This document shows positions 8,364 through 16,026 of a stretch of DNA of 53,451 bases, piece after piece. Origin of the DNA: Bacteroidota bacterium (lineage in GTDB: Bacteria > Bacteroidota > Bacteroidia > Sphingobacteriales > Sphingobacteriaceae); the NCBI GenBank assembly GCA_013288485.1, contig JABDBW010000005.1, forward strand, positions 1 through 53,451, written 5' to 3'. The translations under genes and the position numbers were made by a program. The notes below the pieces were generated by a model that had not been told where the DNA came from, did no database searches, and saw nothing but the letters and a program-made list of their open reading frames with translations. Positions within the stretch are counted from its first letter, which is position 1, and every line of letters begins with the position of its first letter.

Positions 8364-8655
8364 GAGCCATCGGCTCGACAAATCTTGTAACGCCGGGTTT
8401 TAACCCGGTGAGCACACGCCATACTTAACAACAAGTGCCATTGGCACGATCCATATTTACATGGCCCGAACCTACGGTTCTTTTATTTATATGGCTTGCT
8501 CAACTCAACGGATTAAAATCCGTTGTTACAATATAGGCCGAGGCTCCGCCTCTCTGAACTATATTTATCACCGATACACAAAGTATCGCGTCTCCACGTT
8601 ATTCTTTTCCACTAAATTTTATACATTTGAATATCGCATCCCGGTAACTATCGGG
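8364..8655. repeat. Cluster of eight short hairpins
   Basis: Eight different perfect or near-perfect hairpins lie within 292 bases: GAGCC-atc-GGCTC (8364), CCGGGTT-tt-AACCCGG (8393), GTGCC-att-GGCAC (8435), GAACC-tac-GGTTC (8468), AACGGATT-aa-AATCCGTT (8507), GAGGC-tcc-GCCTC (8540), CGATAC-acaaa-GTATCG (8572) and CCCG-N8-CGGG (8640). Four share the layout of a 5-bp stem with a 3-base loop, though their stems differ. It occupies the divergent gap between the ATPase and BatA genes, leaving only 8237-8363 without marked structure. It could be a repeat accretion site or a structured RNA. Confidence 0.75.
8622..8629 (+). promoter_or_regulatory. Candidate -7 box TACATTTG for the BatA gene run
   Basis: TACATTTG matches the Bacteroidota TAnnTTTG consensus 40 bases before the start codon. 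No clear TTTG element is visible at the expected -33 spacing, so this is tentative. Confidence 0.4.
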
Positions 8656-8668
8656 GCACATCAAAAAA

Positions 8669-10741
8669 ATGCACTTCTTATATCCTGCTTTTTTATTTGC
8701 ATTACTATCCCTGGCCATCCCTGTATTGGTACACCTGTTCAATTTCAGGCGTTACCAAAAGGTTTATTTCAGCAATGTGCAGTTCCTGAAAGAGATACAG
8801 GAGCAGCAATCGTCACGCAGAAATTTGAAAGAGCGTTTAATACTGGCCGCGCGCCTGTTAGCGCTGCTATTTTTGGTATTGGCGTTTGCCCGGCCCTATA
8901 TTTCGGGCCAGCATAATACCAATGCCGGTACGCAGCGGGTGGTGAGCGTTTTTTTAGATAATTCCTATTCCATGGAAACCCTTAACCGCGAGGGCTCCTT
9001 ACTGGATGAAGCCAAGCGCAGGGCAAAAGAAATAGCTTCGGCCTATTCAATGAACGACCGCTTTCAATTGCTTACGCAGGATTTTGAAGGCAAGCATCAG
9101 CGTTTATTGAGCCGTGAGGATTTTAATGACGAGGTTGATAAAATTAAAATAAGCCCCCGCAGCCGCGACTTGCAGCAGATTATTAACCGGCAGCAAAATT
9201 TACTGAATATGCAGCCCGGCGCCAGCCGTACCGTATACGTTGTCTCCGATTTTCAAAAAAATATAACAAACGGCCAACCGCTGAAAATTGATACCGGCAT
9301 ACGCGTTAGCCTGGTACAATTGAGCGCCAATACGCCCGCGAATGTGGCAGTTGATTCGGTATGGCTGTTAAGCGCCATACACCGCCCCGGCGAAACGGAG
9401 AAGCTGGTGGTTAAATTGCATAATTATGCCGGGGAAAGCTCAACAAAAATACCGCTTAAACTCATCATAAACGGCGAGCAGAAAGCATTGGGCGGTTTTA
9501 CCATAAATGCCCGCTCGACGCAAAACGATACACTCACTTTTTCGGGGTTAAACCCCGGCTGGCAGCGAGGCGAAATAACATTGCAGGATAACCCGGTTAC
9601 TTTTGATAACCAGTTTTATTTCAGCTTTAATGTAAAGCAGCAAATGACGGTATTGCTGATAGACGGCGGTACGGCCAACCCCTATTTAAAAGCGGTATTT
9701 GGCGCCGACCAGTTTTTTAACGCCAGCCGTGTGCCCGATGGCAATGTTGATTACGCTGGCTTAAGCGCCTATCCGTTAATTGTTATAAGCGATGTTAAAT
9801 CGGTTTCGGCAGGTTTATCGCAGCAATTAAAAACTTATGTAAGCAAGGGGGGGACTTTGGCGGTGTTCCCGGCTGCTGATGCGGACCTGGCCAACTACCG
9901 TGATTTTTTGCAGCAGTTCGGTGCTTCTTATCCAGAAAAATTAATTACAGAAAATGCCAAAGTATCGGCGCTTAACTTACAGAACCCGGTATTTAAAAAT
10001 ATTTTTGAGGACCTTCCTAAAAATCCCGACTTACCCGTAGTTAAAAAATATTACCAGCTAAGCGCCGCATCGGGCAGTAATGAAAGTTTGATGCAGCTGC
10101 CGGGTGGACAGGCTTTCTGGACGGGGTATAATAGCGGCAAGGGCAAGGTATATGTATCCGCGGTTCCTTTAAATGAAGATTTCGGTAACCTGCCCCGTCA
10201 CGCGCTTTTTGTGCCCATTATGTTCCGGATAGCTTTATTAAGCGGGCACGACCAGCCCCTGTTTTATACACTGGGGCATGATGAAACCGTGGAAACCACA
10301 CCCCTGCAAACGTCAGAAAAGCAGGTGCTTAAATTAGTTAAAGGTGCACAAAGCATCATCCCGGACGTGAGGCAACAGGAGGGAAGCACCCTGTTATATG
10401 TATCAGACCAATTGCAGGAAACCGGCCTGTATGATCTAAAAAAGCAGGATAGCACGGTTTCAGTAATGGCATTTAATGATAACCGAAGCGAATCGGACAT
10501 GAGCTATTTTACCCCGGCCCAACTGGATAAAATAGTACCGCGTGAAAGCAGCGTTATAGAGGCGGGTAAAGGCTCGTTAAAAGATATTGTGAGCCAGAAA
10601 AATATCGGTATGCAATTATGGAAACTTTGTATAATTTTGGCGTTGATATTTTTGGCTGCCGAAATATTACTTATTAAGTATTATAAAGCCGATAAACCGG
10701 TGATTTTGCAGCCCGAAGGATCAACACCAATTTACACATAA
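8669..10741 (+). CDS. BatA/VWA-domain membrane protein
   Basis: The N-terminus (MHFLYPAFLFALLSLAIPVLVHLFNFRR) is the BatA/aerotolerance N-terminal domain with a first membrane helix. A second helix lies at about 58-74. A von Willebrand A-type domain follows with a MIDAS-like D97-N-S99-Y-S101. The middle is a large periplasmic region, and a final helix sits near residues 650-670. Such proteins are common in Bacteroidota; the Bat name comes from aerotolerance operons, but paralogues of this length have no proven role. It begins the plus-strand run 8669-13268, with the dihydroorotase homologue 10 bases downstream. A longer overlapping frame starting at 8461 uses the hairpin cluster and is not real. 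Confidence 0.88.
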   Translation: MHFLYPAFLFALLSLAIPVLVHLFNFRRYQKVYFSNVQFLKEIQEQQSSRRNLKERLILAARLLALLFLVLAFARPYISGQHNTNAGTQRVVSVFLDNSYSMETLNREGSLLDEAKRRAKEIASAYSMNDRFQLLTQDFEGKHQRLLSREDFNDEVDKIKISPRSRDLQQIINRQQNLLNMQPGASRTVYVVSDFQKNITNGQPLKIDTGIRVSLVQLSANTPANVAVDSVWLLSAIHRPGETEKLVVKLHNYAGESSTKIPLKLIINGEQKALGGFTINARSTQNDTLTFSGLNPGWQRGEITLQDNPVTFDNQFYFSFNVKQQMTVLLIDGGTANPYLKAVFGADQFFNASRVPDGNVDYAGLSAYPLIVISDVKSVSAGLSQQLKTYVSKGGTLAVFPAADADLANYRDFLQQFGASYPEKLITENAKVSALNLQNPVFKNIFEDLPKNPDLPVVKKYYQLSAASGSNESLMQLPGGQAFWTGYNSGKGKVYVSAVPLNEDFGNLPRHALFVPIMFRIALLSGHDQPLFYTLGHDETVETTPLQTSEKQVLKLVKGAQSIIPDVRQQEGSTLLYVSDQLQETGLYDLKKQDSTVSVMAFNDNRSESDMSYFTPAQLDKIVPRESSVIEAGKGSLKDIVSQKNIGMQLWKLCIILALIFLAAEILLIKYYKADKPVILQPEGSTPIYT

Positions 10742-10751
10742 GGCAGCGCTA

Positions 10752-12011
10752 ATGAATTTGCTTATCAAATCCGCTACAATTGTTGACCCCAACTCACCAT
10801 TTAATAAAAAAGTTGCCGATATTTTAATAAAAAACGGAACGATCGCGGACATCGCTAACAACATTGAATCCGATACAGAGGTTTTTGACGCCAAAGGCAA
10901 ACAGGTTTCGCCCGGTTTTTTTGATCTGAACTGTAATATCGGCGAATTAGGGCTGGAAACCAAGGAGGACCTGCAAACCGGCACAAAAGCCGCAGCCGCG
11001 GGAGGCTTTACAGGCATAGCCTTAATGCCCAATACCCAGCCGCCCGTACACTCAAAATCCGAAGTGGAATATTTGTTTAACCGTGCCAAAAATAACCTGG
11101 TTGACGTTTATCCGTTAGGTTCCATATCGCATAAAAGGGAGGGCAAGGATCTTGCCGAAATGTATGATATGTACCTGAGCGGCGCCAAAGCCTTTACCGA
11201 TGGTAACCGCCCGGTGCAGGATGCCGGCCTCATGGAGCGAGCCCTGTTGTATACTAAAGGGTTTGAGGCGCTGGTGTTCTCCTATCCCGAAGATACCGCT
11301 ATTGCAGGCAAAGCCAAAGTAAACGAAGGCGAAATGAGCACCCTGCTGGGCATGAAAGGCATACCCTCGCTGGCGGAGGAACTGATGGTAGCCCGCGACT
11401 TGTACCTGGCCGAGTATACAGGATCAAAAATACATTTCAGTACCATATCGACTGTTCGGTCGGTGGAATTGATCAGGGAAGCGCGCGCGAAAGGCTTGCA
11501 GGTAACCTGCGATGTTGCCGCTCATCACCTGGTACTTACTGACGACGCCCTATCAGGCTTTGACAGCCTTTATAAAGTAAAACCGCCGCTACGTACCCTT
11601 AAGGATGTGAACGCGCTTATAGCAGGCTTAAAAGACGGTACAATCGACGCAATCGTATCGCAACATACCCCGCACGAGATAGAGTTTAAAGATGTAGAGT
11701 TTGAAGTGGCCGAATATGGCATCACCGGTTTTCAAACCACCCTTGCCCTGGCCTTAAAAGCCGGATTAACCCTTGACCTGATCGTAAAAAAATTAGCCGT
11801 TAACCCGCGCCTTATACTTAATATTGAAGTGCCGGTTATAGCGGCCGGGCAAAAAGCCAACCTGGTTGTTTTTGACGCGGACGCGGAATGGGAATACAAT
11901 CATAAAAATAACAGGTCAAAATCATATAATTCGCCTTATCTTGGGCAGAACTTAATAGGGAAAGTGTTGTTAACCTGTAATAATAATCACTTATTTAAAT
12001 GGGACAAGTAA
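10752..12011 (+). CDS. Dihydroorotase homologue lacking the metal ligands
   Basis: Overall this is a 419-residue amidohydrolase of the dihydroorotase type: IKSATIVDP start, GGFTGIALMPNTQPP, CDVAAHHLVLTDD and KVKPPLR. The residues that bind the two zinc ions are replaced. The HxH motif after PGFFDL reads N60-C-N62, the His of HAED is Y178, the second His of the HxxH(I/V)ST region is T231, and the Asp of TDHAPH is Q304 (SQHTPH). Active enzymes close carbamoyl-aspartate to dihydroorotate in pyrimidine synthesis. Known inactive homologues (PyrC' of Pseudomonas) act as structural partners of aspartate carbamoyltransferase. Whether this one does so is inference. Usually annotated pyrC in this phylum. 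Confidence 0.85.
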   Translation: MNLLIKSATIVDPNSPFNKKVADILIKNGTIADIANNIESDTEVFDAKGKQVSPGFFDLNCNIGELGLETKEDLQTGTKAAAAGGFTGIALMPNTQPPVHSKSEVEYLFNRAKNNLVDVYPLGSISHKREGKDLAEMYDMYLSGAKAFTDGNRPVQDAGLMERALLYTKGFEALVFSYPEDTAIAGKAKVNEGEMSTLLGMKGIPSLAEELMVARDLYLAEYTGSKIHFSTISTVRSVELIREARAKGLQVTCDVAAHHLVLTDDALSGFDSLYKVKPPLRTLKDVNALIAGLKDGTIDAIVSQHTPHEIEFKDVEFEVAEYGITGFQTTLALALKAGLTLDLIVKKLAVNPRLILNIEVPVIAAGQKANLVVFDADAEWEYNHKNNRSKSYNSPYLGQNLIGKVLLTCNNNHLFKWDK

Positions 12012-12679
12012 TGATCGATCATAAGATACAATTAGCGCTGGGGGCCTCGCTGCAGGCATTTTCAAAATATAGCGGCATTGAAGTAAACCAGATGCACCAG
12101 GAATTTAAAGCTGTATTTGAACGGGAAGATAACTTTTTAACCAAAGTTCAAGCCCTGGACGAAGTTTTTAACAATCATCCGCAGCTGGAAGTTTTGCGCG
12201 AGGTGTTTTTTGATATGCTGATGATCAACTTTTTCAGCGCAGATGTAAAAAAACTGGAAGAGGATTACCTTGACAGCGCCGAATGGGAAGATATTGAAGA
12301 ACAAACACTGGACAGGGGTACCGAGTTATTGAACCTGCTGCTTTATTTGAACGAATGTGAAGATGAAGATATTGAACCTGAACTGGAAGATTACCTGAAA
12401 GAATTTTTATTGGTGGATGATGATGAATTCCAGGATGAGTACCGCATTTATGAACCGGTTATAGCCCACCAGGTACTCATGGAAAGCCCGTTGGAGGAAA
12501 TAGCCAAAGTGGCTGAGAAACTACCCGAAGATTCGGAGTTGAAAGAGCTGTTTTATCCCATGATGTGTTTCTTCCAGAATCCGAACCCAACAACTGTTGA
12601 AAAAAATACTATAGCTGCAAAAGCCATAAACAAGGGCTTTGATATGGCTGTATTTAGTATATTAGAGTCGTTTATTTAA
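12011..12679 (+). CDS. Acidic protein of unknown function
   Basis: About 222 residues, strongly acidic in the centre (ECEDEDIEPELEDYLKEF, VDDDEFQDE) and predicted largely helical, with no signal peptide or membrane helix. The ATG at 12011 overlaps the dihydroorotase stop (TAATG), a typical translational coupling arrangement; an in-frame ATG at 11999 would add four residues and overlap more. Position directly behind the dihydroorotase homologue suggests co-expression. I do not recognise the family. It looks cytoplasmic and may be a protein-binding factor, but nothing in it shows a function. Confidence 0.75.
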   Translation: MIDHKIQLALGASLQAFSKYSGIEVNQMHQEFKAVFEREDNFLTKVQALDEVFNNHPQLEVLREVFFDMLMINFFSADVKKLEEDYLDSAEWEDIEEQTLDRGTELLNLLLYLNECEDEDIEPELEDYLKEFLLVDDDEFQDEYRIYEPVIAHQVLMESPLEEIAKVAEKLPEDSELKELFYPMMCFFQNPNPTTVEKNTIAAKAINKGFDMAVFSILESFI

Positions 12680-12710
12680 AACCTTAACCTAAACCTTAAA
12701 CAATTTTGTT

Positions 12711-13268
12711 ATGGAAGAAGTAATTAAAACAGAAAGAAATAACCCCACTAAGGTAGCTACCAAGTGGGCGCTGATAAACGCGTTAACAGCTATAGTAATA
12801 ACGTACGCGTTCGAATTTTTGAATATCGATCCGAATTCGCCATTGAAATACCTGACGTATATTCCTTTTATAGCCTTTTTGTTTATTACGCAAAAAGAAT
12901 TTAAAGATGAGATAGGCGGTTTCATCACATTTGGAGAAGGTTTTTCGGCAGGATTCAGGTATGCGCTTTTTACCGGTTTAGTAATAGCCGTTTTTGTTTA
13001 TTTGTATTGTGCTGTGCTAAGCCCTGCGGTGTTCGACAAAGCATTAGAAGCTTCACGGGCTAAAATGGAAGCACAAAATATGTCAAGCGAACAGATAGAA
13101 AAAGGAATGGGCATAGCCAAAAAATGGGGCCCCCTAATGGGCGCTTTTGGTACGGCGGTAGTTTATCCTATTATTGGTGCAATAATAAGCTTAATAGGGG
13201 CGGCAATATTTAAAAAAGAACGTTCGCCTTATGATATTGTTGAAAACGCAGTTGACCCTACAGAGTAA
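12711..13268 (+). CDS. DUF4199 membrane protein
   Basis: A 185-residue protein with about four membrane helices (residues ~18-38, 43-60, 82-105 and 143-165). The middle region FKDEIGGFITFGEGFSAGFRYALFTGLV and the loop EASRAKMEAQNMSSEQIEKGMGIAKK are typical of DUF4199, a family seen mainly in Bacteroidota. Function is not known. It lies 31 bases after the acidic protein gene and is last in the plus-strand run, with two strong hairpins directly downstream. Confidence 0.85.
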   Translation: MEEVIKTERNNPTKVATKWALINALTAIVITYAFEFLNIDPNSPLKYLTYIPFIAFLFITQKEFKDEIGGFITFGEGFSAGFRYALFTGLVIAVFVYLYCAVLSPAVFDKALEASRAKMEAQNMSSEQIEKGMGIAKKWGPLMGAFGTAVVYPIIGAIISLIGAAIFKKERSPYDIVENAVDPTE

Positions 13269-13288
13269 ATAAAAAAATATACTAACGC

Positions 13289-13324
13289 AAAACGTCCGCT
13301 TCAATTTGAAGCGGACGTTTTTGT
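13289..13324 (+). terminator. Strong intrinsic terminator after DUF4199 gene
   Basis: A 16-bp perfect stem, AAAACGTCCGCTTCAA against 13306-13321, is closed by a single-base loop and followed by further T residues. It lies 21 bases after the stop codon. Confidence 0.9.
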
Positions 13325-13333
13325 TTGGTGGCA

Positions 13334-13366
13334 AGACTTACGAAGTTTTATAAACTTCGTAAGTCT
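13334..13366. terminator. Second long hairpin between convergent genes
   Basis: AGACTTACGAAGTTT (13334-13348) pairs perfectly with 13352-13366 around a TAT loop, and a T7 run follows on the plus strand. It lies ten bases beyond the first terminator and just before the rseP stop, so it may insulate the convergent transcripts. Confidence 0.7.
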
Positions 13367-13373
13367 AATTTTT

Positions 13374-14720
13374 TTACGGTTTATTCTTCAACACCTGCTT
13401 CACAATGTCATTGCCAAACACAAACACCATTAATGATATTAATAAAACAAAACCTACTATTTGGGCGCGTTCTAAAAATTTGTCGCTTAGGGGTTTGCCC
13501 TTTATCATTTCAATAATTAAAAATACGGCATGTCCGCCGTCGAGCGCGGGCACAGGTAGCAGGTTAGTAAACGCAAGCACCATTGATAAGAATCCCACAA
13601 GGGTCCAGAAATGCACCCAGTCTATCTGCGAACCAAACATGGTTGCTATAGCTACCGGGCCGCCAACTACCTTGTTAAATTTAGCCTCGCCTTTAAAAAC
13701 TTTTCCAATGGCTTTGGCATTGGTTGCGAAAGTGCCCCAGGCCTTATCGGCACCTTTTGGTAATGAGCCAAAAAAGCCATAATTTATTGTTTTCTCCTTT
13801 GGCAGATCATATAATAAGGCGATACCTATTTTGCCCTCGCCGGTAACATTTGTTGCCAATAGTTTGGTTTGATGATCGCGACGTACGGTAAGCGTTACCA
13901 CCTTGTTTTTGTTGGCCTGCAGTTCGGATTGAAGCTGGTCGAAAAATTGAATTTTGGTATTATTCACCGCCACAATACTATCGCCCTTTACAAGGCCGGC
14001 CTTTTGCGCAAAACTTTTTGGGGCCACAGAATCGACCGCGAATGTAGTGCGGGGCAAGCTATTGATAAATTGCTCAACACCATCTTTACCATAATCAGAC
14101 ACGTCATTTATAATATTGGCGGGGACTGTAAGGTTTAGCGTATTACCACCCCGCTCTACGGTTAAAACGGTATGGTCAAGCAATACTTTTGGTTTTGTGA
14201 GGTCTTCAAAACGGTCAACAGGTTTGCCATTAACGGCAATAATTTTATCACCTGCTTCCAACCCCATTTTTTTACCTATAATGCCCGGTACAATACCGTA
14301 CTTTGCACTTGAGTTAGCTATATAGGTATCGCCAAAGCGCGCGGTAAGCATCCAGAAAATAAATATGCCTAATACAACATTTACAAAAATGCCGCCCAGC
14401 ATCACAATTAAACGCTGCCAGGCCGGTTTTGAGCGGAACTCCCACGGTTGCGGCGGACCGGCAAGCTGCTCGGTATCCATCGATTCATCTATCATGCCGG
14501 CAATTTTTACATAGCCGCCTAAAGGCAGCCAGCCAATGCCATATTCAACACCTTTATAGTTAAATTTAAACAGGCTAAATCCCCATGCATCGAAAAAAAG
14601 GTAAAATTTTTCTACTTTAATACCAAAAGCCCTTGCGGCTACAAAGTGGCCCAGTTCATGTAATATTACCAGGATCGAAAGTCCCAGTATTAACTGGCCA
14701 ACCATAATTACTATACTCAT
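13374..14720 (-). CDS. rseP: RIP metalloprotease RseP (site-2 protease)
   Basis: The zinc-binding HELGH is at residues 21-25 in the first membrane helix, and the second ligand motif appears near the C-terminus as LLPVPALDGGH, both defining M50 proteases. Two PDZ-like domains lie between (around GLEAGDKIIAVNGKPV and GLVKGDSIVAVNNTKI). The length of 448 residues is standard. The family cuts transmembrane anti-sigma factors and signal peptide remnants inside the inner membrane. It starts 3 bases after the dxr stop, so dxr-rseP form one transcript, as in many bacteria. Identification is secure; the substrate is not shown. Confidence 0.95.
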   Translation of the reverse strand: MSIVIMVGQLILGLSILVILHELGHFVAARAFGIKVEKFYLFFDAWGFSLFKFNYKGVEYGIGWLPLGGYVKIAGMIDESMDTEQLAGPPQPWEFRSKPAWQRLIVMLGGIFVNVVLGIFIFWMLTARFGDTYIANSSAKYGIVPGIIGKKMGLEAGDKIIAVNGKPVDRFEDLTKPKVLLDHTVLTVERGGNTLNLTVPANIINDVSDYGKDGVEQFINSLPRTTFAVDSVAPKSFAQKAGLVKGDSIVAVNNTKIQFFDQLQSELQANKNKVVTLTVRRDHQTKLLATNVTGEGKIGIALLYDLPKEKTINYGFFGSLPKGADKAWGTFATNAKAIGKVFKGEAKFNKVVGGPVAIATMFGSQIDWVHFWTLVGFLSMVLAFTNLLPVPALDGGHAVFLIIEMIKGKPLSDKFLERAQIVGFVLLISLMVFVFGNDIVKQVLKNKP

Positions 14721-14723
14721 TCT

Positions 14724-15911
14724 TTACATTAAGTTGTATGCCTTTACGGGCATTTGTTTTATTAAATTTTGCGCAAATATGCGTGTTTCTTTGTCAGTAT
14801 TCAAATAATCATCAAGGGTTGGGTGTGTTTTATAGCTGATGTGTTGCATACAAGTTTCAATAACAACACTCATGGCTAAAAAACCTATGCTATTACTTAA
14901 AAACGCCGCTACGGCAACCTCATTAGCCGCATTGATAATACAAGGCATATTGCCGCCACGGCTTAAAGCCTCGAATGCTAACCCTAAATTGCGAAATGTT
15001 TCCGTATCAGGTTTTTCGAAGGTAAGATTGGGGTATGCTGTAAAATCAAACCGCTTAAAATTGTTTTTTAACCGCGCAGGATGTGTTAAAGCATACTGAA
15101 TAGGCAGTTTCATATCCGGCAGGCCCATCTGGGCTTTTATAGAACCATCCTCGAACTGAACCATAGAGTGTATAATAGATTGCGGGTGAACGATCACATC
15201 TACCTGTTTCGCTTCCAGGTTAAAAAGCCATTTCGCTTCTATCACCTCTAAACCTTTATTCATTAACGTAGCCGAGTCGATAGTTATTTTAGCGCCCATA
15301 ACCCAATTGGGATGTTTCAGGGCGTTTTCGCGGGTTACATCAGCCAAAAATGCCGAAGTTTTCCCCCTGAACGGGCCTCCCGAAGCGGTGAGTATGATCT
15401 TTTCTATCGCGTTGCCCTCTTCGCCGGCAAGGCATTGGTATATGGCCGAATGTTCAGAATCAACCGGTAAAATTTTGACGTTATGCTGTTTAGCCAGCCC
15501 GGTTATTAGCTCACCGGCTACAACCAGGGTTTCTTTATTGGCTAACGCGATGTCTTTACCCGCTTTTATAGCGGCTATTGTAGGTTCCAGCCCGGCAAAG
15601 CCCACCATGGCCGTTATAACCATATCAATTTCCGGGTGGGTAATTATTTCGTTTATGGCTTCAATACCGGCCAAAACTTTGGTTGTTGTATGTGCAAGTG
15701 CCGATAGTACTTCCTCGTATTTTCCTTTATCGCAAATTATTGCGTATGCAGGTTTAAATTGCAAAGCCTGTTGTATAAGCAGGAACGCGTTGCTATAGGC
15801 CGTTAAAACGTAAGCATTGAATAACGATGGGTTTTCTCCTATCACTTCAAGCGCCTGCGTGCCAATGCTTCCTGTTGAGCCGAGAATGGCTATGTTTTTA
15901 ATTTTGTTCAA
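14724..15911 (-). CDS. dxr: 1-deoxy-D-xylulose-5-phosphate reductoisomerase
   Basis: The N-terminal ILGSTGSIGTQALEVI is the NADPH-binding motif. The metal/substrate region PVDSEHSAIYQCL, the TASGGPFRG loop and HPNWVMGAKITIDSATLMNKGLEVIEA-type block are all present. The 395-residue length is normal. The enzyme makes 2-C-methyl-D-erythritol 4-phosphate, the committed step of the MEP isoprenoid pathway. The start codon is TTG at 15911: an in-frame stop lies 12 bases upstream and no ATG is available before the conserved motif. The CGTCATTGCGA palindrome lies directly upstream, in the presumed leader or promoter region. Confidence 0.96.
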   Translation of the reverse strand: MNKIKNIAILGSTGSIGTQALEVIGENPSLFNAYVLTAYSNAFLLIQQALQFKPAYAIICDKGKYEEVLSALAHTTTKVLAGIEAINEIITHPEIDMVITAMVGFAGLEPTIAAIKAGKDIALANKETLVVAGELITGLAKQHNVKILPVDSEHSAIYQCLAGEEGNAIEKIILTASGGPFRGKTSAFLADVTRENALKHPNWVMGAKITIDSATLMNKGLEVIEAKWLFNLEAKQVDVIVHPQSIIHSMVQFEDGSIKAQMGLPDMKLPIQYALTHPARLKNNFKRFDFTAYPNLTFEKPDTETFRNLGLAFEALSRGGNMPCIINAANEVAVAAFLSNSIGFLAMSVVIETCMQHISYKTHPTLDDYLNTDKETRIFAQNLIKQMPVKAYNLM

Positions 15912-15925
15912 AGCTTTTATTTATG

Positions 15926-16021
15926 CGTCATTGCGAGCGATAGCGTGGCAATCTCTGCGCTTGCAAGTCGACTTACCTGTCGTGTAGAGATTGCCACGCT
16001 CGTTCCTCGCTCGCAATGACG
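15926..16021. repeat. REP-like palindrome, second locus of the CGTCATTGCGA family
   Basis: The left arm starts CGTCATTGCGAGCGA (15926) and ends AATCTCT; the right arm 15986-16021 is its reverse complement except for a 5-base insertion (core AGAGATTGCCACGCTCG). The left arm matches the half copy at 6046-6078 at 30 of 33 bases. It fills the gap between dxr and the GH3 gene. Confidence 0.8.
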
Positions 16022-16026
16022 TGGTT

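Noticed and set aside
8364..8655. CRISPR array.
   Set aside because: The hairpins differ in sequence and there is no constant repeat with regular unique spacers; no cas genes are nearby.
8461..8916. A 151-codon plus-strand frame through the hairpin cluster and into the BatA gene.
   Set aside because: It is in another frame of the well-supported BatA gene and its N-terminal half translates palindromic repeats; no family motif.
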